A stretch of 64,000 nucleotides of DNA from Pseudomonas alkylphenolica (GCF_016009175.1 NZ_JADUCM010000005.1:144264-208263), one strand, 5' to 3'; shown: positions 1 to 11,136, counted from the first letter of the stretch. Notes: a model not told the origin generated them from the sequence alone. Numbers and translations: made by a program.

Positions 1-20
1 CGAAAGCGGGTTTTTTCGTT
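1..20 (+). terminator. Partial terminator tail of an upstream gene
   Basis: The first bases read as the 3' arm of a GC stem (GAAAGCGGG) followed by six T residues and a further T-rich stretch. This looks like the end of a Rho-independent terminator whose 5' arm lies outside the window, so the stem cannot be verified. Confidence 0.35.
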
Positions 21-109
21 TCTACCCCCTCCTCCGCATCCCTCCTTGCCGCATCAGACTAACGGATAGCCTGCTCATGAAATTCCCCTCATGAGGCCAT
101 TTGAGAAGC

Positions 110-128
110 TATATCGTTTATCATTGTT
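110..128 (+). promoter_or_regulatory. Candidate Fur box upstream of iron transporter
   Basis: A 19-base stretch aligned by eye to the classical Fur consensus (GATAATGATAATCATTATC) matches at 12 of 19 positions, including an unbroken ATCATT. It lies about 35 bases before the start codon of a ferric-iron-type binding protein, a position expected for Fur repression. The match is imperfect and no promoter boxes were assigned, so this is an inference from context plus partial similarity. Confidence 0.35.
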
Positions 129-163
129 TCCAGATATGTAGCCGCAAGCGAGGAAGTACCCGC

Positions 164-1177
164 ATGACGTTTCGCAATAACCCCCTGTTGCGCGCCCTGG
201 CCGTTTCCCTGTTCACCATGGTCCTGGGTACTCCTGCCGTCATGGCCGCCGACCCTGTTTCGCTGACCCTGTACAACGGCCAGCACAAGGAAATCGGTGA
301 AGCCATCGCCAAAGCCTACGAGGCCAAGACCGGCATTCACATCAATATCCGTAAAGGTAGCAGCAATCAGCTGGCCAGCCAGATCATTGAAGAGGGCGAG
401 CGCTCGCCAGCCGACGTCATTTACACCGAAGAGTCGCCGCCGCTCAACAACCTGGGCGAACTGGGCCTGCTGGCCAAGATCGACGATGCGACCCTGCAAG
501 TGCTGCCCAAGGAGTACGTGGCTGCCAACGGCACCTGGATGGGCGTGACAGCGCGCACCCGCGTTGTAGCGTTCAACCCCAAGGTGATCGACGAAAAGGA
601 CCTGCCTCCTTCGGTCATGGACTTTGCCGACCCCGAGTGGGAAGGCAAGATCGGTTTCGTCCCGACCAGCGGCGCGTTCCAGGAACAAGCCGTGGCGATC
701 CTCAAGCTTCACGGCCGTGACGCCGCCGAAGAATGGCTGACCGGCCTGAAAGCATTCGGCAAAACCTACACCAACAACATGGTTGCACTCAAAGCCGTGG
801 AAAACGGTGAAGTGGCTGCCGTGCTGGTCAACAACTACTACTGGTACGCCCTGAAGAAAGAGCGCGGCCAGCTGGACTCGAAACTTTACTACCTGGCCGA
901 TGGTGATGCCGGTGGCTTGGTGACGATTTCCAGTGCCGCCGCCGTCAAGGCCAGCAAACACCCCAAGGAAGCCCAGGCGCTGCTGGCCTGGATGGCCAGC
1001 GAGGAAGGCCAGCGCGTGATTACCCAGACCACCGCCGAGTACCCGCTGCACAAAGGCATGGTCTCGGATCAGGGCCTGAAGCCGTTCGAAGACTTGCGCC
1101 CACCGAAAATCACCCCTGCAGACCTGGGTAACGCCGAAGAAGCCCTGGAGCTCGAACGCGAAGTCGGCCTGCTCTGA
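164..1177 (+). CDS. Ferric iron ABC transporter substrate-binding protein (FbpA/HitA-like)
   Basis: A 337-residue periplasmic binding protein that would deliver ferric iron to an inner-membrane permease. The ATG at 164 is preferred over an in-frame upstream start at 101 because an AGGAAG ribosome site lies just before it and the protein then opens with a typical signal peptide (basic RNN, hydrophobic core, cleavage near A28). The mature part has the fold order of family-1 binding proteins, and the NNYYWY segment with Y225/Y226 matches the paired tyrosines that ligate iron in FbpA/HitA proteins. It overlaps the permease start by one base, so the two are co-translated. A candidate Fur site lies upstream. 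No ATPase gene follows, so the ATPase must be encoded elsewhere. Phosphonate or other oxyanion binding proteins share the fold, but the YY motif favours iron. Confidence 0.85.
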   Translation: MTFRNNPLLRALAVSLFTMVLGTPAVMAADPVSLTLYNGQHKEIGEAIAKAYEAKTGIHINIRKGSSNQLASQIIEEGERSPADVIYTEESPPLNNLGELGLLAKIDDATLQVLPKEYVAANGTWMGVTARTRVVAFNPKVIDEKDLPPSVMDFADPEWEGKIGFVPTSGAFQEQAVAILKLHGRDAAEEWLTGLKAFGKTYTNNMVALKAVENGEVAAVLVNNYYWYALKKERGQLDSKLYYLADGDAGGLVTISSAAAVKASKHPKEAQALLAWMASEEGQRVITQTTAEYPLHKGMVSDQGLKPFEDLRPPKITPADLGNAEEALELEREVGLL

Positions 1178-2739
1178 TGAGTGCAGCCGCCCCCGCTTTG
1201 GCCAGCCGATATGTACCACGGCGCAAACGCCCCTCTGTCTGGGTCGTGGTCCCAGTCCTGCTGCTGGTCGGCCTGAGCCTGCTGCCACTGCTGTACGTCG
1301 CCCTGAAAACCTGGGAGGCGGGCTGGCGAGAGGCACTGCACCTGTTGTGGCGCCCCTTTGTTTGGGGCCTGATGCGCAATACGCTGATGCTGATGGCCGG
1401 CGTCACCCTCGCCTGCATGGCCCTGGGGGTATCGCTGGCCTGGCTGCTGGAGCGCAGCGACCTGCCGGGGCGACGCCTGTGGGGGGTGATTTTGTGCCTG
1501 CCCTTTGCCGTGCCTGCATTCGTCAGCGGTTTTACCTGGGTATCCCTGAGCCCGCGCTTCGAAGGGCTGGGCGGCGCCATCCTGGTCATGACCCTGTCCA
1601 AGTACCCGCTGGTGTTTCTGCCAGTGGCCGCAACCCTGCGCAACCTCGACACCTCGCTTGAAGAGTCGGCACGCACCTTGGGGCAAACGCGCTGGGGGGT
1701 ATTCTTCAGAATCACCCTGCCACTGCTCTGGCCCTCGATCCTGGGCGGCAGCCTGCTGATTGCCCTGCACATGCTGGTGGAGTTCGGCGCCCTGTCGATC
1801 CTCGGTCTGCAGACCTTCACCACGGCGATCTACCAACAGTTCGAACTGGAGTTCAGCAACGCCAACGCGGCGATGCTCTCTGCCGTGCTGCTGTTCATGT
1901 GCCTGCTGATGCTGTGGTTCGAGTTGCGCGTACGCGGCAAAGCCCGCCACGTGCGGATCGGCCAAGGGGTGGCACGGCGCGGCGCACCGATTCGCCTGCG
2001 CGCCTGGATGCCGCTGGGGCAACTGTACTGCCTGACCCTGGCACTGCTGGGTAGCGGCATTCCGCTGGGCATGCTCGGTTACTGGCTGAGCGTCGGCTCT
2101 TCTGCCGCCTTCCCGGTCGCCGATATCAGCCGCGCGTTGTTCTCATCGCTGTCGCTGTCGCTGGGCGGCGCCGGGTTGAGCTTGCTGCTGGCGCTGCCGG
2201 TCAGCTTCCTGGTGGTGCGCTACAAGGGACGCCTGGCAATCTGGGCCGAGCGCTTGCCGTATTTGCTGCATGCCCTGCCCGGCCTGGTCATTGCCCTGAC
2301 ACTGGTGTATTTCGCCCTGCACTATGTGCCGGTCATGTACCAGACCACCGGCCTTTTGCTGCTGGCCTATGCCCTGCTGTTCTTGCCGCTGGCCCAGGCG
2401 CCGGTACGCACCACCCTGAACAAGGCCGCTCCGCAACTGGAAGAGGCGGCACGGACACTGGGCGCAACCCAGTTCACCGCGTTCTGCCGGGTTACCCTGC
2501 CGATCATCTTCCCGGCCTTGGCCGCCGCCTTCGCCCTGGTATTCCTGGATGCCATGAAGGAGCTGACCGCCACTCTGCTGCTCAGCCCTACCGGCATGAC
2601 CACATTGGCTACCGAGGTCTGGGCACACACCGCCAACGTCGAGTTTGCGGCGGCGGCACCGTATGCGGCGCTGCTGATTCTGGTTTCCGGTTTGCCGGTG
2701 TATCTGCTGACAACCCGGATGTACCTGAACCGCGCCTGA
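1177..2739 (+). CDS. Ferric iron ABC transporter permease (FbpB/HitB-like)
   Basis: A 520-residue inner-membrane permease with two fused MetI-type halves, about 12 hydrophobic segments in all. Each half carries an EAA-type loop for docking the ATPase: EESARTLGQT near residue 162 and EEAARTLGAT near residue 422, each followed by an L-P-hydrophobic stretch. The duplicated single-chain design is typical of FbpB/HitB/SfuB iron permeases. The start ATG overlaps the binding-protein stop by one base. The gene ends at a REP pair and is followed by genes on the other strand. The missing ATPase subunit is a common arrangement for this pair in Pseudomonas, where the ATPase may be unlinked. Confidence 0.88.
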   Translation: MSAAAPALASRYVPRRKRPSVWVVVPVLLLVGLSLLPLLYVALKTWEAGWREALHLLWRPFVWGLMRNTLMLMAGVTLACMALGVSLAWLLERSDLPGRRLWGVILCLPFAVPAFVSGFTWVSLSPRFEGLGGAILVMTLSKYPLVFLPVAATLRNLDTSLEESARTLGQTRWGVFFRITLPLLWPSILGGSLLIALHMLVEFGALSILGLQTFTTAIYQQFELEFSNANAAMLSAVLLFMCLLMLWFELRVRGKARHVRIGQGVARRGAPIRLRAWMPLGQLYCLTLALLGSGIPLGMLGYWLSVGSSAAFPVADISRALFSSLSLSLGGAGLSLLLALPVSFLVVRYKGRLAIWAERLPYLLHALPGLVIALTLVYFALHYVPVMYQTTGLLLLAYALLFLPLAQAPVRTTLNKAAPQLEEAARTLGATQFTAFCRVTLPIIFPALAAAFALVFLDAMKELTATLLLSPTGMTTLATEVWAHTANVEFAAAAPYAALLILVSGLPVYLLTTRMYLNRA

Positions 2740-2751
2740 GCGGCGCACCCA

Positions 2752-2801
2752 ATCGCTGGCAAGCCAGCTCCCACATGCGTAGGAGCCGGCTTGCTGGCGA
2801 T
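2752..2801. repeat. REP inverted pair
   Basis: Two facing REP-like arms (ATCGCTGGCAAGCCAGCTCC and GGAGCCGGCTTGCTGGCGAT) separated by about ten bases, lying between convergently transcribed genes. This is the usual intergenic location of Pseudomonas REP elements and may also help end transcription. Confidence 0.75.
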
Positions 2802-2813
2802 GACAGTAGAAGA

Positions 2814-4748
2814 TCAAGCCCGGAACTGCCCCAGACTGGCCTTGAGCTGGCCGGCCAGATCATCCAGCACCTTGCTGCTGGCGGTGGTCTGCAATACGAC
2901 TTCAGCCGCACGCTCAGCCTGAGCGTGAATCGTCTGCACCCGTCCGCGTACTGCCTGGGCGCCTTGTGCCTGCTGTTCGGCCGCGCGCGTCGCCAGACCA
3001 ATCGCCGCGTGCACCTGTTCTACCGAAGCCTGTACCGACTGCTGCAGACGGGCATTGTCACGCAGTACCAGCAGCCCCTCACTGGCCTGGCGCCCCGCCT
3101 GACTGATCGCAGCCACGGCTTCTTTTGCGCCCTGCTGCAACGCGCCGATATGCGCCTGGATATCACCCGTCGAACGCTGTGTCTTGCTCGCCAGCGCCCT
3201 GACCTCATCGGCAACCACCGCAAAGCCACGCCCGGTTTCGCCTGCGCGCGCCGCTTCAATGGCCGCGTTCAGCGCCAGCAGGTTGGTCTGCTCGGCTATG
3301 CCGTGAATGACCGTCAGCACCACTTCGATCTGCTCGCTCTGCTGAGCCAGGCGCTCGATGACTTTCGACCCCGTCTGCACCTGGCCGGCCAGGTCTTCGA
3401 TCAACTTGGCCACCTGCGTTGAGGTGCGGCTGTTTTCATCCGTCGCCTGACGAATGTCCACCACTTGCTGAAGTGCCGACTGCATGGCCTGGCTTTCGGC
3501 CTGAGCCTCATCCGCCATCGTCGACAGGTCGCGCAGGCTCGCCGCCACCGCATCACGCTGCAGTTCGGCGGCGGCATCGGCACCGGCATTGCGCTGGGCC
3601 ATCACGCCAATTTCCACCCCGGTACGCTGGGCCACCTCACCGGCCTCGCGGACAATGGGCTGCAGCTTGTCGACAAACTGATTGACCGCCGCCGCCATGT
3701 CACCGATCTCGTCGCGGCTGTCGATGGGCACCCGCCTGGTCAGATCACCCTCGCCCGCCGCCAGGTCATTGAGGGCAGCAATCAGCAGGCGCAACTTGTT
3801 GAGCACCCGCCGCCCCAGCACCACGGCGACCACCAGCAGTACACCAAGCCCTACAACGGCCAGGCCCACACCAATGTTCCAGCGCAGCGTCGCCGCAGCC
3901 TCCTGCACGCTTTGCGAGGTATTGGCCTGCATGGCTGAGGCGCTGCTTTGCGCAGTCTGCAAGCGTGCGCGCAAGGCCTTGTTGCTGTCTGCCGCAGCGC
4001 CCACCAGGCTTTCGCCCACCAACTGGTCACCGCTGGCAATCAACGCCGAGAAGCGCTGGTCGAGAGCCACCAGCTCATGATCCACCGCTGCCGTGGAAAC
4101 ACCCATCAGCACCTTGCCGATCTCGACACCGTTCGGGCTGATCGAGGCCTCGACGAAGTACACCGAAGGATCGTTGCGCGCAGCATCCAGCACCTTGTCC
4201 AGCGCCCGCTCGCCCCGGCCTTTTTCCAACAGGGCCTGGTTGATCGGGTTTTGCCGGTTCAGGTAGCGCGTCAGGTGCTGCCCCTGAGCGTCGTCATACA
4301 CCACGAACAGCACGTTGGGGTTGCGCTGGGCGCGCCGGGAGAACTCGGACAATGCCGGTATGTCGTTGTCCCACATCGCCTTGGGCGCAACCGAGGCGAG
4401 CAGCTCGGCCATGTCGTTGGCCGAGTCCTTGAGGTTCTTCTCAAGCGTCGCTCGCAACTGCACCTGCTCGCCCTGCAGGCGTGACGACAGGCCGGCGGTC
4501 AGGCGCTGACGCGTACTCGCAGACAGGCTGTCGAGCCCGGCACTGACTTCCTGGCCGGCCTGTTCAAGCTCGGCAGACAACTTCTGGCTGTCAGCCCCCA
4601 ATCGTTTGCCCAGATCCGCTTCAAGGGTGGTCACTGTGCTTCGGGTCAGCGCGAACGCCACCAGCATTTGCACCAAAAGAGCGATACCAAGCGCAACAAA
4701 AACAGGCCGCAGCAGGCGGCTTCGTAACAGTGAGAGAACGGCAGACAC
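2814..4748 (-). CDS. Methyl-accepting chemotaxis protein
   Basis: A chemoreceptor of about 644 residues that senses ligands in the periplasm and controls CheA through a cytoplasmic coiled-coil hairpin. A GTG at 4748 is chosen because GAGGG lies just upstream and a membrane segment follows almost at once; an ATG at 4775 is the alternative. Order: transmembrane segment near residues 10-30, a roughly 250-residue helical/Cache-like periplasmic sensor region, a second transmembrane segment ([19 protein letters not shown]), a HAMP domain ([12 protein letters not shown]), then the signalling domain with the highly conserved tip [19 protein letters not shown] and [15 protein letters not shown]. The C-terminus ends in LGQFRA with no CheR-docking pentapeptide. 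The ligand cannot be predicted. It is separated from purA by a terminator, so it is probably transcribed alone. Confidence 0.93.
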   Translation of the reverse strand: MSAVLSLLRSRLLRPVFVALGIALLVQMLVAFALTRSTVTTLEADLGKRLGADSQKLSAELEQAGQEVSAGLDSLSASTRQRLTAGLSSRLQGEQVQLRATLEKNLKDSANDMAELLASVAPKAMWDNDIPALSEFSRRAQRNPNVLFVVYDDAQGQHLTRYLNRQNPINQALLEKGRGERALDKVLDAARNDPSVYFVEASISPNGVEIGKVLMGVSTAAVDHELVALDQRFSALIASGDQLVGESLVGAAADSNKALRARLQTAQSSASAMQANTSQSVQEAAATLRWNIGVGLAVVGLGVLLVVAVVLGRRVLNKLRLLIAALNDLAAGEGDLTRRVPIDSRDEIGDMAAAVNQFVDKLQPIVREAGEVAQRTGVEIGVMAQRNAGADAAAELQRDAVAASLRDLSTMADEAQAESQAMQSALQQVVDIRQATDENSRTSTQVAKLIEDLAGQVQTGSKVIERLAQQSEQIEVVLTVIHGIAEQTNLLALNAAIEAARAGETGRGFAVVADEVRALASKTQRSTGDIQAHIGALQQGAKEAVAAISQAGRQASEGLLVLRDNARLQQSVQASVEQVHAAIGLATRAAEQQAQGAQAVRGRVQTIHAQAERAAEVVLQTTASSKVLDDLAGQLKASLGQFRA

Positions 4749-4842
4749 GTAAGAACCCTCTACAACTGGGGCCATTAAAGTGATGGCAACCCTGAAGCGA
4801 TTCTTACAGCAAAGGTTGTGCCGAACAGCGGGCAGAAACGAC

Positions 4843-4866
4843 AAAGGCCCCTATAAAGGGGCCTTT
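4843..4866 (-). terminator. Rho-independent terminator after purA
   Basis: Nine-base perfect stem (AAAGGCCCC / GGGGCCTTT) with a six-base loop, located just past the purA stop and before the chemoreceptor gene on the same strand. The T-run on the minus strand is interrupted, so efficiency may be moderate. Confidence 0.75.
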
Positions 4867-4886
4867 GCATTTACATCAATCGCGGA

Positions 4887-6230
<1,344 letters not shown>

Positions 6231-7418
6231 TCAAATGGCCAGCGGCAGTACCTGCCAAAGCCCGTTTTGCTGAATCAATTGCCGATCGCAATCCGCCTCG
6301 ACGGCGGCAGTCAGAGGCTGCCCAGGCAAGGCCTGAACCACCCGCTGACCGTCACTGCGCAATTGGCAGACCAACTGCCAGAGTGCTGCATCTCCGTTGT
6401 CGGGCATCCAGATCCCGCCAGACGGCAACACAACCTCGGCTCGCCCCAGTGTGACCAGGGTCTTCAAATCCGTGGAGAAACCTGTGGCAGGGCGCGCCCG
6501 GCCAAAGTCCGCTCCGATGTCGTCGTAACGACCGCCCTGGGCGATCGACTGACCGACGCCCGGGACAAACACGGCAAACACCACACCGGTGTGGTAGTGG
6601 TAGCCACGCAGTTCACCCAGATCGAAATACAGCGGCAGCTCCGGGTAACGCGCTGCCAACCGCTCGGCGATCGACATCAGGTCATCCAGCGCCGCCAGCA
6701 CTGCAGCCGGTGCACGCCCCAGGCGCACACGCGCCTCGGCCAGTACTTCACGGCCACCGCACAGCTCGGTCAGCGAGCGCAGCATGCCGGCCAGGTCGGC
6801 AGGCAGATTGGCGGTCAGCTCGATGACTTCGTCGATGGCCTTGCGCTGCAGGGCATCGAACAATTGTTGTTCAACCGCACCAGACAGACCGGCCGCACGG
6901 GCCAGACCGCGGTAGATACCGACATGACCGAGGTCCATGTGCACGTCCGGCACCTCGGCCAGTTGCAGCATGGCCAGCATCAGGCTGATGACCTCTACGT
7001 CACTGACCGGGCTGGCGTCGCCGTACAGCTCGGCACCGAGCTGGATCGGGCTGCGCGAGGTCGACAGCGCACGCGGCAAGGCGTGCAGCACGCTACCGGC
7101 ATAGCACAGGCGGCTCGGGCCTTCACGGCGCAGGGTGTGCGCATCGATGCGCGCGACCTGCGGCGTGATGTCGGCGCGAAAGCCCATCAGCCGGCCCGAT
7201 TGCGGGTCGATGACCTTGAAGGTGCGCAGATCCAGGTCCTGACCGGCACCGGTGAGCAGCGATTCCAGGTACTCGATATGCGGGGTCACGACGAACTCGT
7301 AACCCCAGCTCTGGAACAGATCCAACACCTGACGACGCGCGATCTCGATACGCGTCGCCTCAGGTGGCAGTACTTCTTCGATGCCATCTGGCAGCAGCCA
7401 GCGGTCTACCGTTGCCAT
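6231..7418 (-). CDS. hisZ: ATP phosphoribosyltransferase regulatory subunit
   Basis: A 395-residue paralogue of class II histidyl-tRNA synthetase that is needed to activate the short form of HisG at the first step of histidine synthesis. The start at 7418 ([18 protein letters not shown]) matches the usual beginning of HisZ. Motif-2-like sequence ([13 protein letters not shown]) and the LCYAGSVLH segment are visible, while the full synthetase anticodon-binding domain is absent, which separates it from HisS. It lies between hflC and purA as in many Pseudomonas. Its partner hisG is not in this window. Confidence 0.95.
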   Translation of the reverse strand: MATVDRWLLPDGIEEVLPPEATRIEIARRQVLDLFQSWGYEFVVTPHIEYLESLLTGAGQDLDLRTFKVIDPQSGRLMGFRADITPQVARIDAHTLRREGPSRLCYAGSVLHALPRALSTSRSPIQLGAELYGDASPVSDVEVISLMLAMLQLAEVPDVHMDLGHVGIYRGLARAAGLSGAVEQQLFDALQRKAIDEVIELTANLPADLAGMLRSLTELCGGREVLAEARVRLGRAPAAVLAALDDLMSIAERLAARYPELPLYFDLGELRGYHYHTGVVFAVFVPGVGQSIAQGGRYDDIGADFGRARPATGFSTDLKTLVTLGRAEVVLPSGGIWMPDNGDAALWQLVCQLRSDGQRVVQALPGQPLTAAVEADCDRQLIQQNGLWQVLPLAI

Positions 7419-7596
7419 TACGCCATTTCCCCTTTGGTCCGGGCGGCCTGCCCGCGGGCTAGCCTTGAGTGAAGCAGGTACCGGCAAACACTTACGCGCA
7501 GCACTGATTCCAGCGCAACCGCCGTGCCGATACCCTCAAATACCTTGGGCTGCTCTGAAGACCGATGCCGGGTTAGGGCCGTTCGATCTCGCAGAC

Positions 7597-7622
7597 GCAA
7601 AAAAGCCGGGAATTTCCCGGCT
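7597..7622 (-). terminator. Rho-independent terminator after hflC
   Basis: The palindromic stem AGCCGGGAA/TTCCCGGCT is followed on the minus strand by six T residues. It lies about 75 bases past the hflC stop and 180 bases before hisZ, so it probably ends hflKC transcription. The 278-base gap here (7419-7696) holds no convincing gene. A second GC hairpin (CACCCCGCC / GGCGGGGTG) lies at about 7656-7690. Confidence 0.8.
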
Positions 7623-7696
7623 GCCGCATCATACACCCGTTTTCTCGCAGGATCACCCCGCCAGGCGTTTTAGCCGCCCGGCGGGGTGCAACCTGA

Positions 7697-8563
7697 TTAC
7701 TTCGCCTTGTCCATGAAGCGGAAGAACTCGTTGCTCGGATCGAGCACCAGTACATCGCTCTTGTTGGCGAAGCTCTCGCGGTAGGCCTTGAGGCTACGGT
7801 AGAACGCGTAGAAGTCCTGGTCCTGACCATAGGCCTTGGCGTAGATCGACGCCGCCTGGGCATCACCGTCACCGCGAGTCTCTTCAGACTCACGATAGGC
7901 TTCTGCGAGCAGAACACGGCGCTGACGGTCGGCGTCGGCGCGAATACCTTCGGCCAACTCGTTACCCTTGGCGCGGTGCTCGCGGGCTTCACGTTCACGC
8001 TCGGTGCTCATACGCTCGAACACGCTGCGGTTTACTTCCTTGGGCAGGTCGATGGCCTTGACGCGAACGTCGACCACTTCGATGCCCAGCTCCTTGCTGG
8101 CCATGCGGTTCAGCGACGCCGTGATGTCTGCCATCAGCGCATCGCGCTCACCGGAGACCACTTCGTGCAGGGTACGCTTACCAAACTGGTCACGCAGGCC
8201 GCTTTCCAGACGACGCGACAGACGTTCGTCGGCAATCTGCTTGAGGCCCGAGGTCGCCGTGTAGAAACGCTCGGCATCCTTGACCCGCCACTTGGCGTAG
8301 GCGTCAACCATCACCGCTTTCTTTTCCAGGGTCAGGAAGCGCTGGGTCGGGGCATCCAGGGTCATCAGGCGGGCGTCAAACTTGCGCACCTGGTTGACGT
8401 AAGGAACCTTCACATGCAGGCCAGGCTGAACATCGGCCTGAACCACACGACCAAATTGCAGCAGTACCGCACGCTCGGTCTGGGCCACGATGTAGAAGCT
8501 GTTCCAGGCCACGATCGCCAGCACGACGCCAACGATCAGGGCGATCAGCGATTTATTGCTCAT
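7697..8563 (-). CDS. hflC: HflC, protease modulator with HflK
   Basis: A 288-residue SPFH (prohibitin-like) membrane protein that assembles with HflK around FtsH in the inner membrane and tunes membrane-protein proteolysis. It has one N-terminal transmembrane anchor (ALIVGVVLAIVAWNSFYIV), then the SPFH domain (ERAVLLQFG..., GLHVKVPYVNQVRKFDARL) and a charged helical segment (EREREAREHRAKGNELAEGIRADADRQ split across the heptads) toward the C-terminus. Its start overlaps the hflK stop by one base, showing translational coupling. It ends with a terminator downstream. Confidence 0.96.
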   Translation of the reverse strand: MSNKSLIALIVGVVLAIVAWNSFYIVAQTERAVLLQFGRVVQADVQPGLHVKVPYVNQVRKFDARLMTLDAPTQRFLTLEKKAVMVDAYAKWRVKDAERFYTATSGLKQIADERLSRRLESGLRDQFGKRTLHEVVSGERDALMADITASLNRMASKELGIEVVDVRVKAIDLPKEVNRSVFERMSTEREREAREHRAKGNELAEGIRADADRQRRVLLAEAYRESEETRGDGDAQAASIYAKAYGQDQDFYAFYRSLKAYRESFANKSDVLVLDPSNEFFRFMDKAK

Positions 8564-9726
8564 CAGCGGCTCTCCCTAGAACGCAACTGTGATTGCTGCT
8601 GTTGCAGCTCCGCCGCCGCGCGATTGGCCGCGTCGTTGGCCGAGGCCGGGACGCTGACAGGAGCACTGCTGGTACGGCTGCCTTCAACCATCTTGTCCAA
8701 CGGCAGGTACAGCAGGTTGCTCTGGCCATCCTTGCCGGAAACCAGGACCTTGCTGGTGTTGCTGTAGACTTCCTGCATGGTGTCCAGGTACAGACGTTGA
8801 CGGGTAACCTCCGGCGCCTTGCGGTACTCGGCAACCAGCTTGGTAAAGCGGTCAGCCTCACCCTTGGCACGCGAGACGACTTCGTCGCGGTAACCGTTGG
8901 CGTCCTCGATGATCCGCTGGGCCTGACCGCGGGCTTCAGGTACCACGCCATTGGCGTAGGACTCGGCCTGGTTACGGGCACGCTGCTCGTCTTCACGGGC
9001 ACGGATCACGTCGTCGAAGGCTTCCTGCACTTCACGCGGGGCTGCCGCGCTCTGTACGTTGACCTGGGTGACGGTGATACCGGTACGGTAGGTATCGAGG
9101 AAACGCTGCAGGCGCTCCTTGATATCAACGGCCATTTGCTCACGGCCTTCAGTCAGCACCTTGTCCATCGCGGTGGAACCCACCACATGGCGCAGCGCAC
9201 TGTCGGTCGCATGCTGCAGGCTGACTTCTGGCTGATCCACGTTCAGCACGAAGTCCTGCAGGTTGCTGATCTTGTACTGCACGGTCAGTGGTACTTCGAC
9301 GATGTTCTCGTCTTCAGTGAGCATCTGGCCCTGCTTGGTGTAGGCACGCTCACGCGTGACGTTCTCCATGTACTTGCGATCGATCGGCGGGAAGTAGATG
9401 TTCAGGCCCGGCCCTACGGTTTCGTAGTATTTACCGAAACGCAGCACGACTGCCTGCTCCTGCTCGTCGACCACATACACGGCGCTGTACAGCCAAATGG
9501 CCGCAAGCACGGCGAGACCGACACCGAGCAGGCCGAAACCACCGCCCTTGCTGATGCCGCTGTCACCGCCGCGTTTCTTGCCACTGCCAAACATGCCGTT
9601 CAGGCTGTCCTGCAGCTTGCGGAAGGCCTCGTCGAGATCCGGCGGTCCTTTTTTGTCGCCGCCACCGCGGCGCCCGCCCCAAGGATCCTGATTGTTCGAG
9701 TTGCCACCCGGCTCATTCCAAGCCAT
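8563..9726 (-). CDS. hflK: HflK, protease modulator with HflC
   Basis: A 387-residue SPFH membrane protein, partner of HflC in the FtsH complex. The start at 9726 (MAWNEPGG) has a GGAGAG site upstream; an ATG four codons earlier is possible. The protein begins with a Gly/Asn-rich cytoplasmic tail (PWGGRRGGGDKKGPPDLDE), then a transmembrane segment (GLGVGLAVLAAIWLYSAVYVV), then the SPFH domain (EQAVVLRFGKY..., GPGLNIYFPPIDR). The C-terminal tail is Gln/Ser-rich, usual for HflK. It lies directly downstream of hflX with 96 bases between, containing a hairpin. Confidence 0.96.
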   Translation of the reverse strand: MAWNEPGGNSNNQDPWGGRRGGGDKKGPPDLDEAFRKLQDSLNGMFGSGKKRGGDSGISKGGGFGLLGVGLAVLAAIWLYSAVYVVDEQEQAVVLRFGKYYETVGPGLNIYFPPIDRKYMENVTRERAYTKQGQMLTEDENIVEVPLTVQYKISNLQDFVLNVDQPEVSLQHATDSALRHVVGSTAMDKVLTEGREQMAVDIKERLQRFLDTYRTGITVTQVNVQSAAAPREVQEAFDDVIRAREDEQRARNQAESYANGVVPEARGQAQRIIEDANGYRDEVVSRAKGEADRFTKLVAEYRKAPEVTRQRLYLDTMQEVYSNTSKVLVSGKDGQSNLLYLPLDKMVEGSRTSSAPVSVPASANDAANRAAAELQQQQSQLRSRESR

Positions 9727-9800
9727 AGCGCTCTCCATCTGATAAAGCAAAGACGCACCCACGGCGCGCCGTCCAATGCTACAGAATGCCTGTCACGGCT

Positions 9801-9824
9801 GCCCGGCCGCGTCGCCGGGCTTTT
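9801..9824 (+). other. Hairpin in the hflX-hflK gap, T-run on the antisense strand
   Basis: The stem GCCCGGC/GCCGGGC is followed by TTTTA on the plus strand, which is antisense to all genes here. On the transcribed minus strand no T-run follows the stem. It therefore looks like a terminator for antisense transcription or an RNA-processing/attenuating hairpin in the operon mRNA. Confidence 0.45.
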
Positions 9825-11124
9825 ATTGCAAAGTGTGTTGCTCAATGAACTCGGCGGGCTTCAAACCTTCACGACTGACCAGGCGATTGAACTCGACCCT
9901 GGACACTCGCACAGCCAAAAGACTGCTGCCTTCATCGTCGTGCTCTTCGCCCTGCACCGCACCCAACGCAAAGAATTGCGCGCGCAACCGGGCAAAACGC
10001 TGCCCAAGGCGCAAGGTTCCGATAAACAGGTCATCCCCCAGTAGCTCGGCGATTGCCTGCCCCACCAGTTCCAGGCCACGCCCATCACGCGCCGAGACCC
10101 AGACCCGCTGCGGCTTGCCATCGGCATCGCGCTGAATCTGCGGCTCGACAGCCTCAAGCAGGTCGAGTTTGTTATAGACCTCAAGGATCGGCAAGCCTTC
10201 TGCACCAATCTCCCCCAGCACCGCCATGACCTGCTCGATCTGTTCCATCCGATCGGGCTCGTGTGCATCGATCACATGCAGCAGCAAGTCAGAGTTGCTC
10301 GACTCTTCGAGCGTAGCTCGAAAAGCTTCGACCAGCTTGTGCGGCAGGTGACGAATGAAGCCCACGGTGTCTGCCAGCACGATCGGCCCGACGTCGTCGA
10401 GCTCAAGGCGGCGCAGGGTCGGGTCGAGGGTGGCGAACAACTGGTCTGCCGCGTAGACCTCGGACTGGGTCAGGGCATTGAACAGGGTGGACTTGCCGGC
10501 GTTGGTATAGCCGACCAGGGAAACGGACGGAATATCAGCCCGCTTGCGGCCACGGCGAGCCTGCTCACGCTGGCTGCGGACCTTTTCCAGGCGCGACTTG
10601 ATCTGACGCAGGCGTACCCGCAACAGGCGCCGGTCGGTTTCCAGCTGGGTTTCACCCGGACCACGCAGGCCGATACCACCTTTTTGCCGCTCAAGGTGCG
10701 TCCAGCCGCGCACCAGCCGCGTACTCATGTATTCGAGCTGGGCCAGTTCGACCTGCAGCTTGCCTTCATGGGTTCGCGCCCGTTGGGCGAAGATGTCGAG
10801 AATCAAACCGGTGCGGTCAAGCACGCGACACTCGAAAACGCGCTCGAGGTTTCGTTCCTGACTGGGCGTGAGGGTGTGATTGAAAATCACCAAATCTACC
10901 TGTTCGGCTTTGACCAGGTCGCGTAATTCTTCGACCTTGCCGCTGCCAATCAGGTATTTGGCGGTGGGTTGATGTCGCGCCACATTGGCGAACGCGACAA
11001 TATCGGCCCCAGCCGACAGTGCCAGCTCCCGAAACTCCTGCGGATCTTCGCGCGCCTCAGGGTTCTGACCTTCCAAGTGAACAAGGACCGCTCGTTCACC
11101 ACCACCGTGGCGCTCAAAGAACAA
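9823..11124 (-). CDS. hflX: Ribosome-associated GTPase HflX
   Basis: A 433-residue GTPase that binds 50S subunits and splits stalled or stressed ribosomes. The N-terminal HflX domain (ERAVLVHLEGQ..., ADIVAFANVARHQP, YLIGSGKVEELRDLV) precedes a coiled linker (RRLLRVRLRQIKSRLEKVRS) and the GTPase domain with G1 GYTNAGKST around residue 200, G3 DTVGFI and G4 NKLD. It sits 12 bases downstream of hfq, in the conserved hfq-hflX-hflK-hflC order, and is probably co-transcribed with hfq. Confidence 0.96.
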   Translation of the reverse strand: MFFERHGGGERAVLVHLEGQNPEAREDPQEFRELALSAGADIVAFANVARHQPTAKYLIGSGKVEELRDLVKAEQVDLVIFNHTLTPSQERNLERVFECRVLDRTGLILDIFAQRARTHEGKLQVELAQLEYMSTRLVRGWTHLERQKGGIGLRGPGETQLETDRRLLRVRLRQIKSRLEKVRSQREQARRGRKRADIPSVSLVGYTNAGKSTLFNALTQSEVYAADQLFATLDPTLRRLELDDVGPIVLADTVGFIRHLPHKLVEAFRATLEESSNSDLLLHVIDAHEPDRMEQIEQVMAVLGEIGAEGLPILEVYNKLDLLEAVEPQIQRDADGKPQRVWVSARDGRGLELVGQAIAELLGDDLFIGTLRLGQRFARLRAQFFALGAVQGEEHDDEGSSLLAVRVSRVEFNRLVSREGLKPAEFIEQHTLQ

Positions 11125-11136
11125 AGCAGACTCCTA

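Noticed and set aside
7419..7696. DUF2065 small membrane protein gene often found between hflC and hisZ
   Set aside because: I found no convincing small membrane-protein frame here; the gap contains a terminator and a GC hairpin only.
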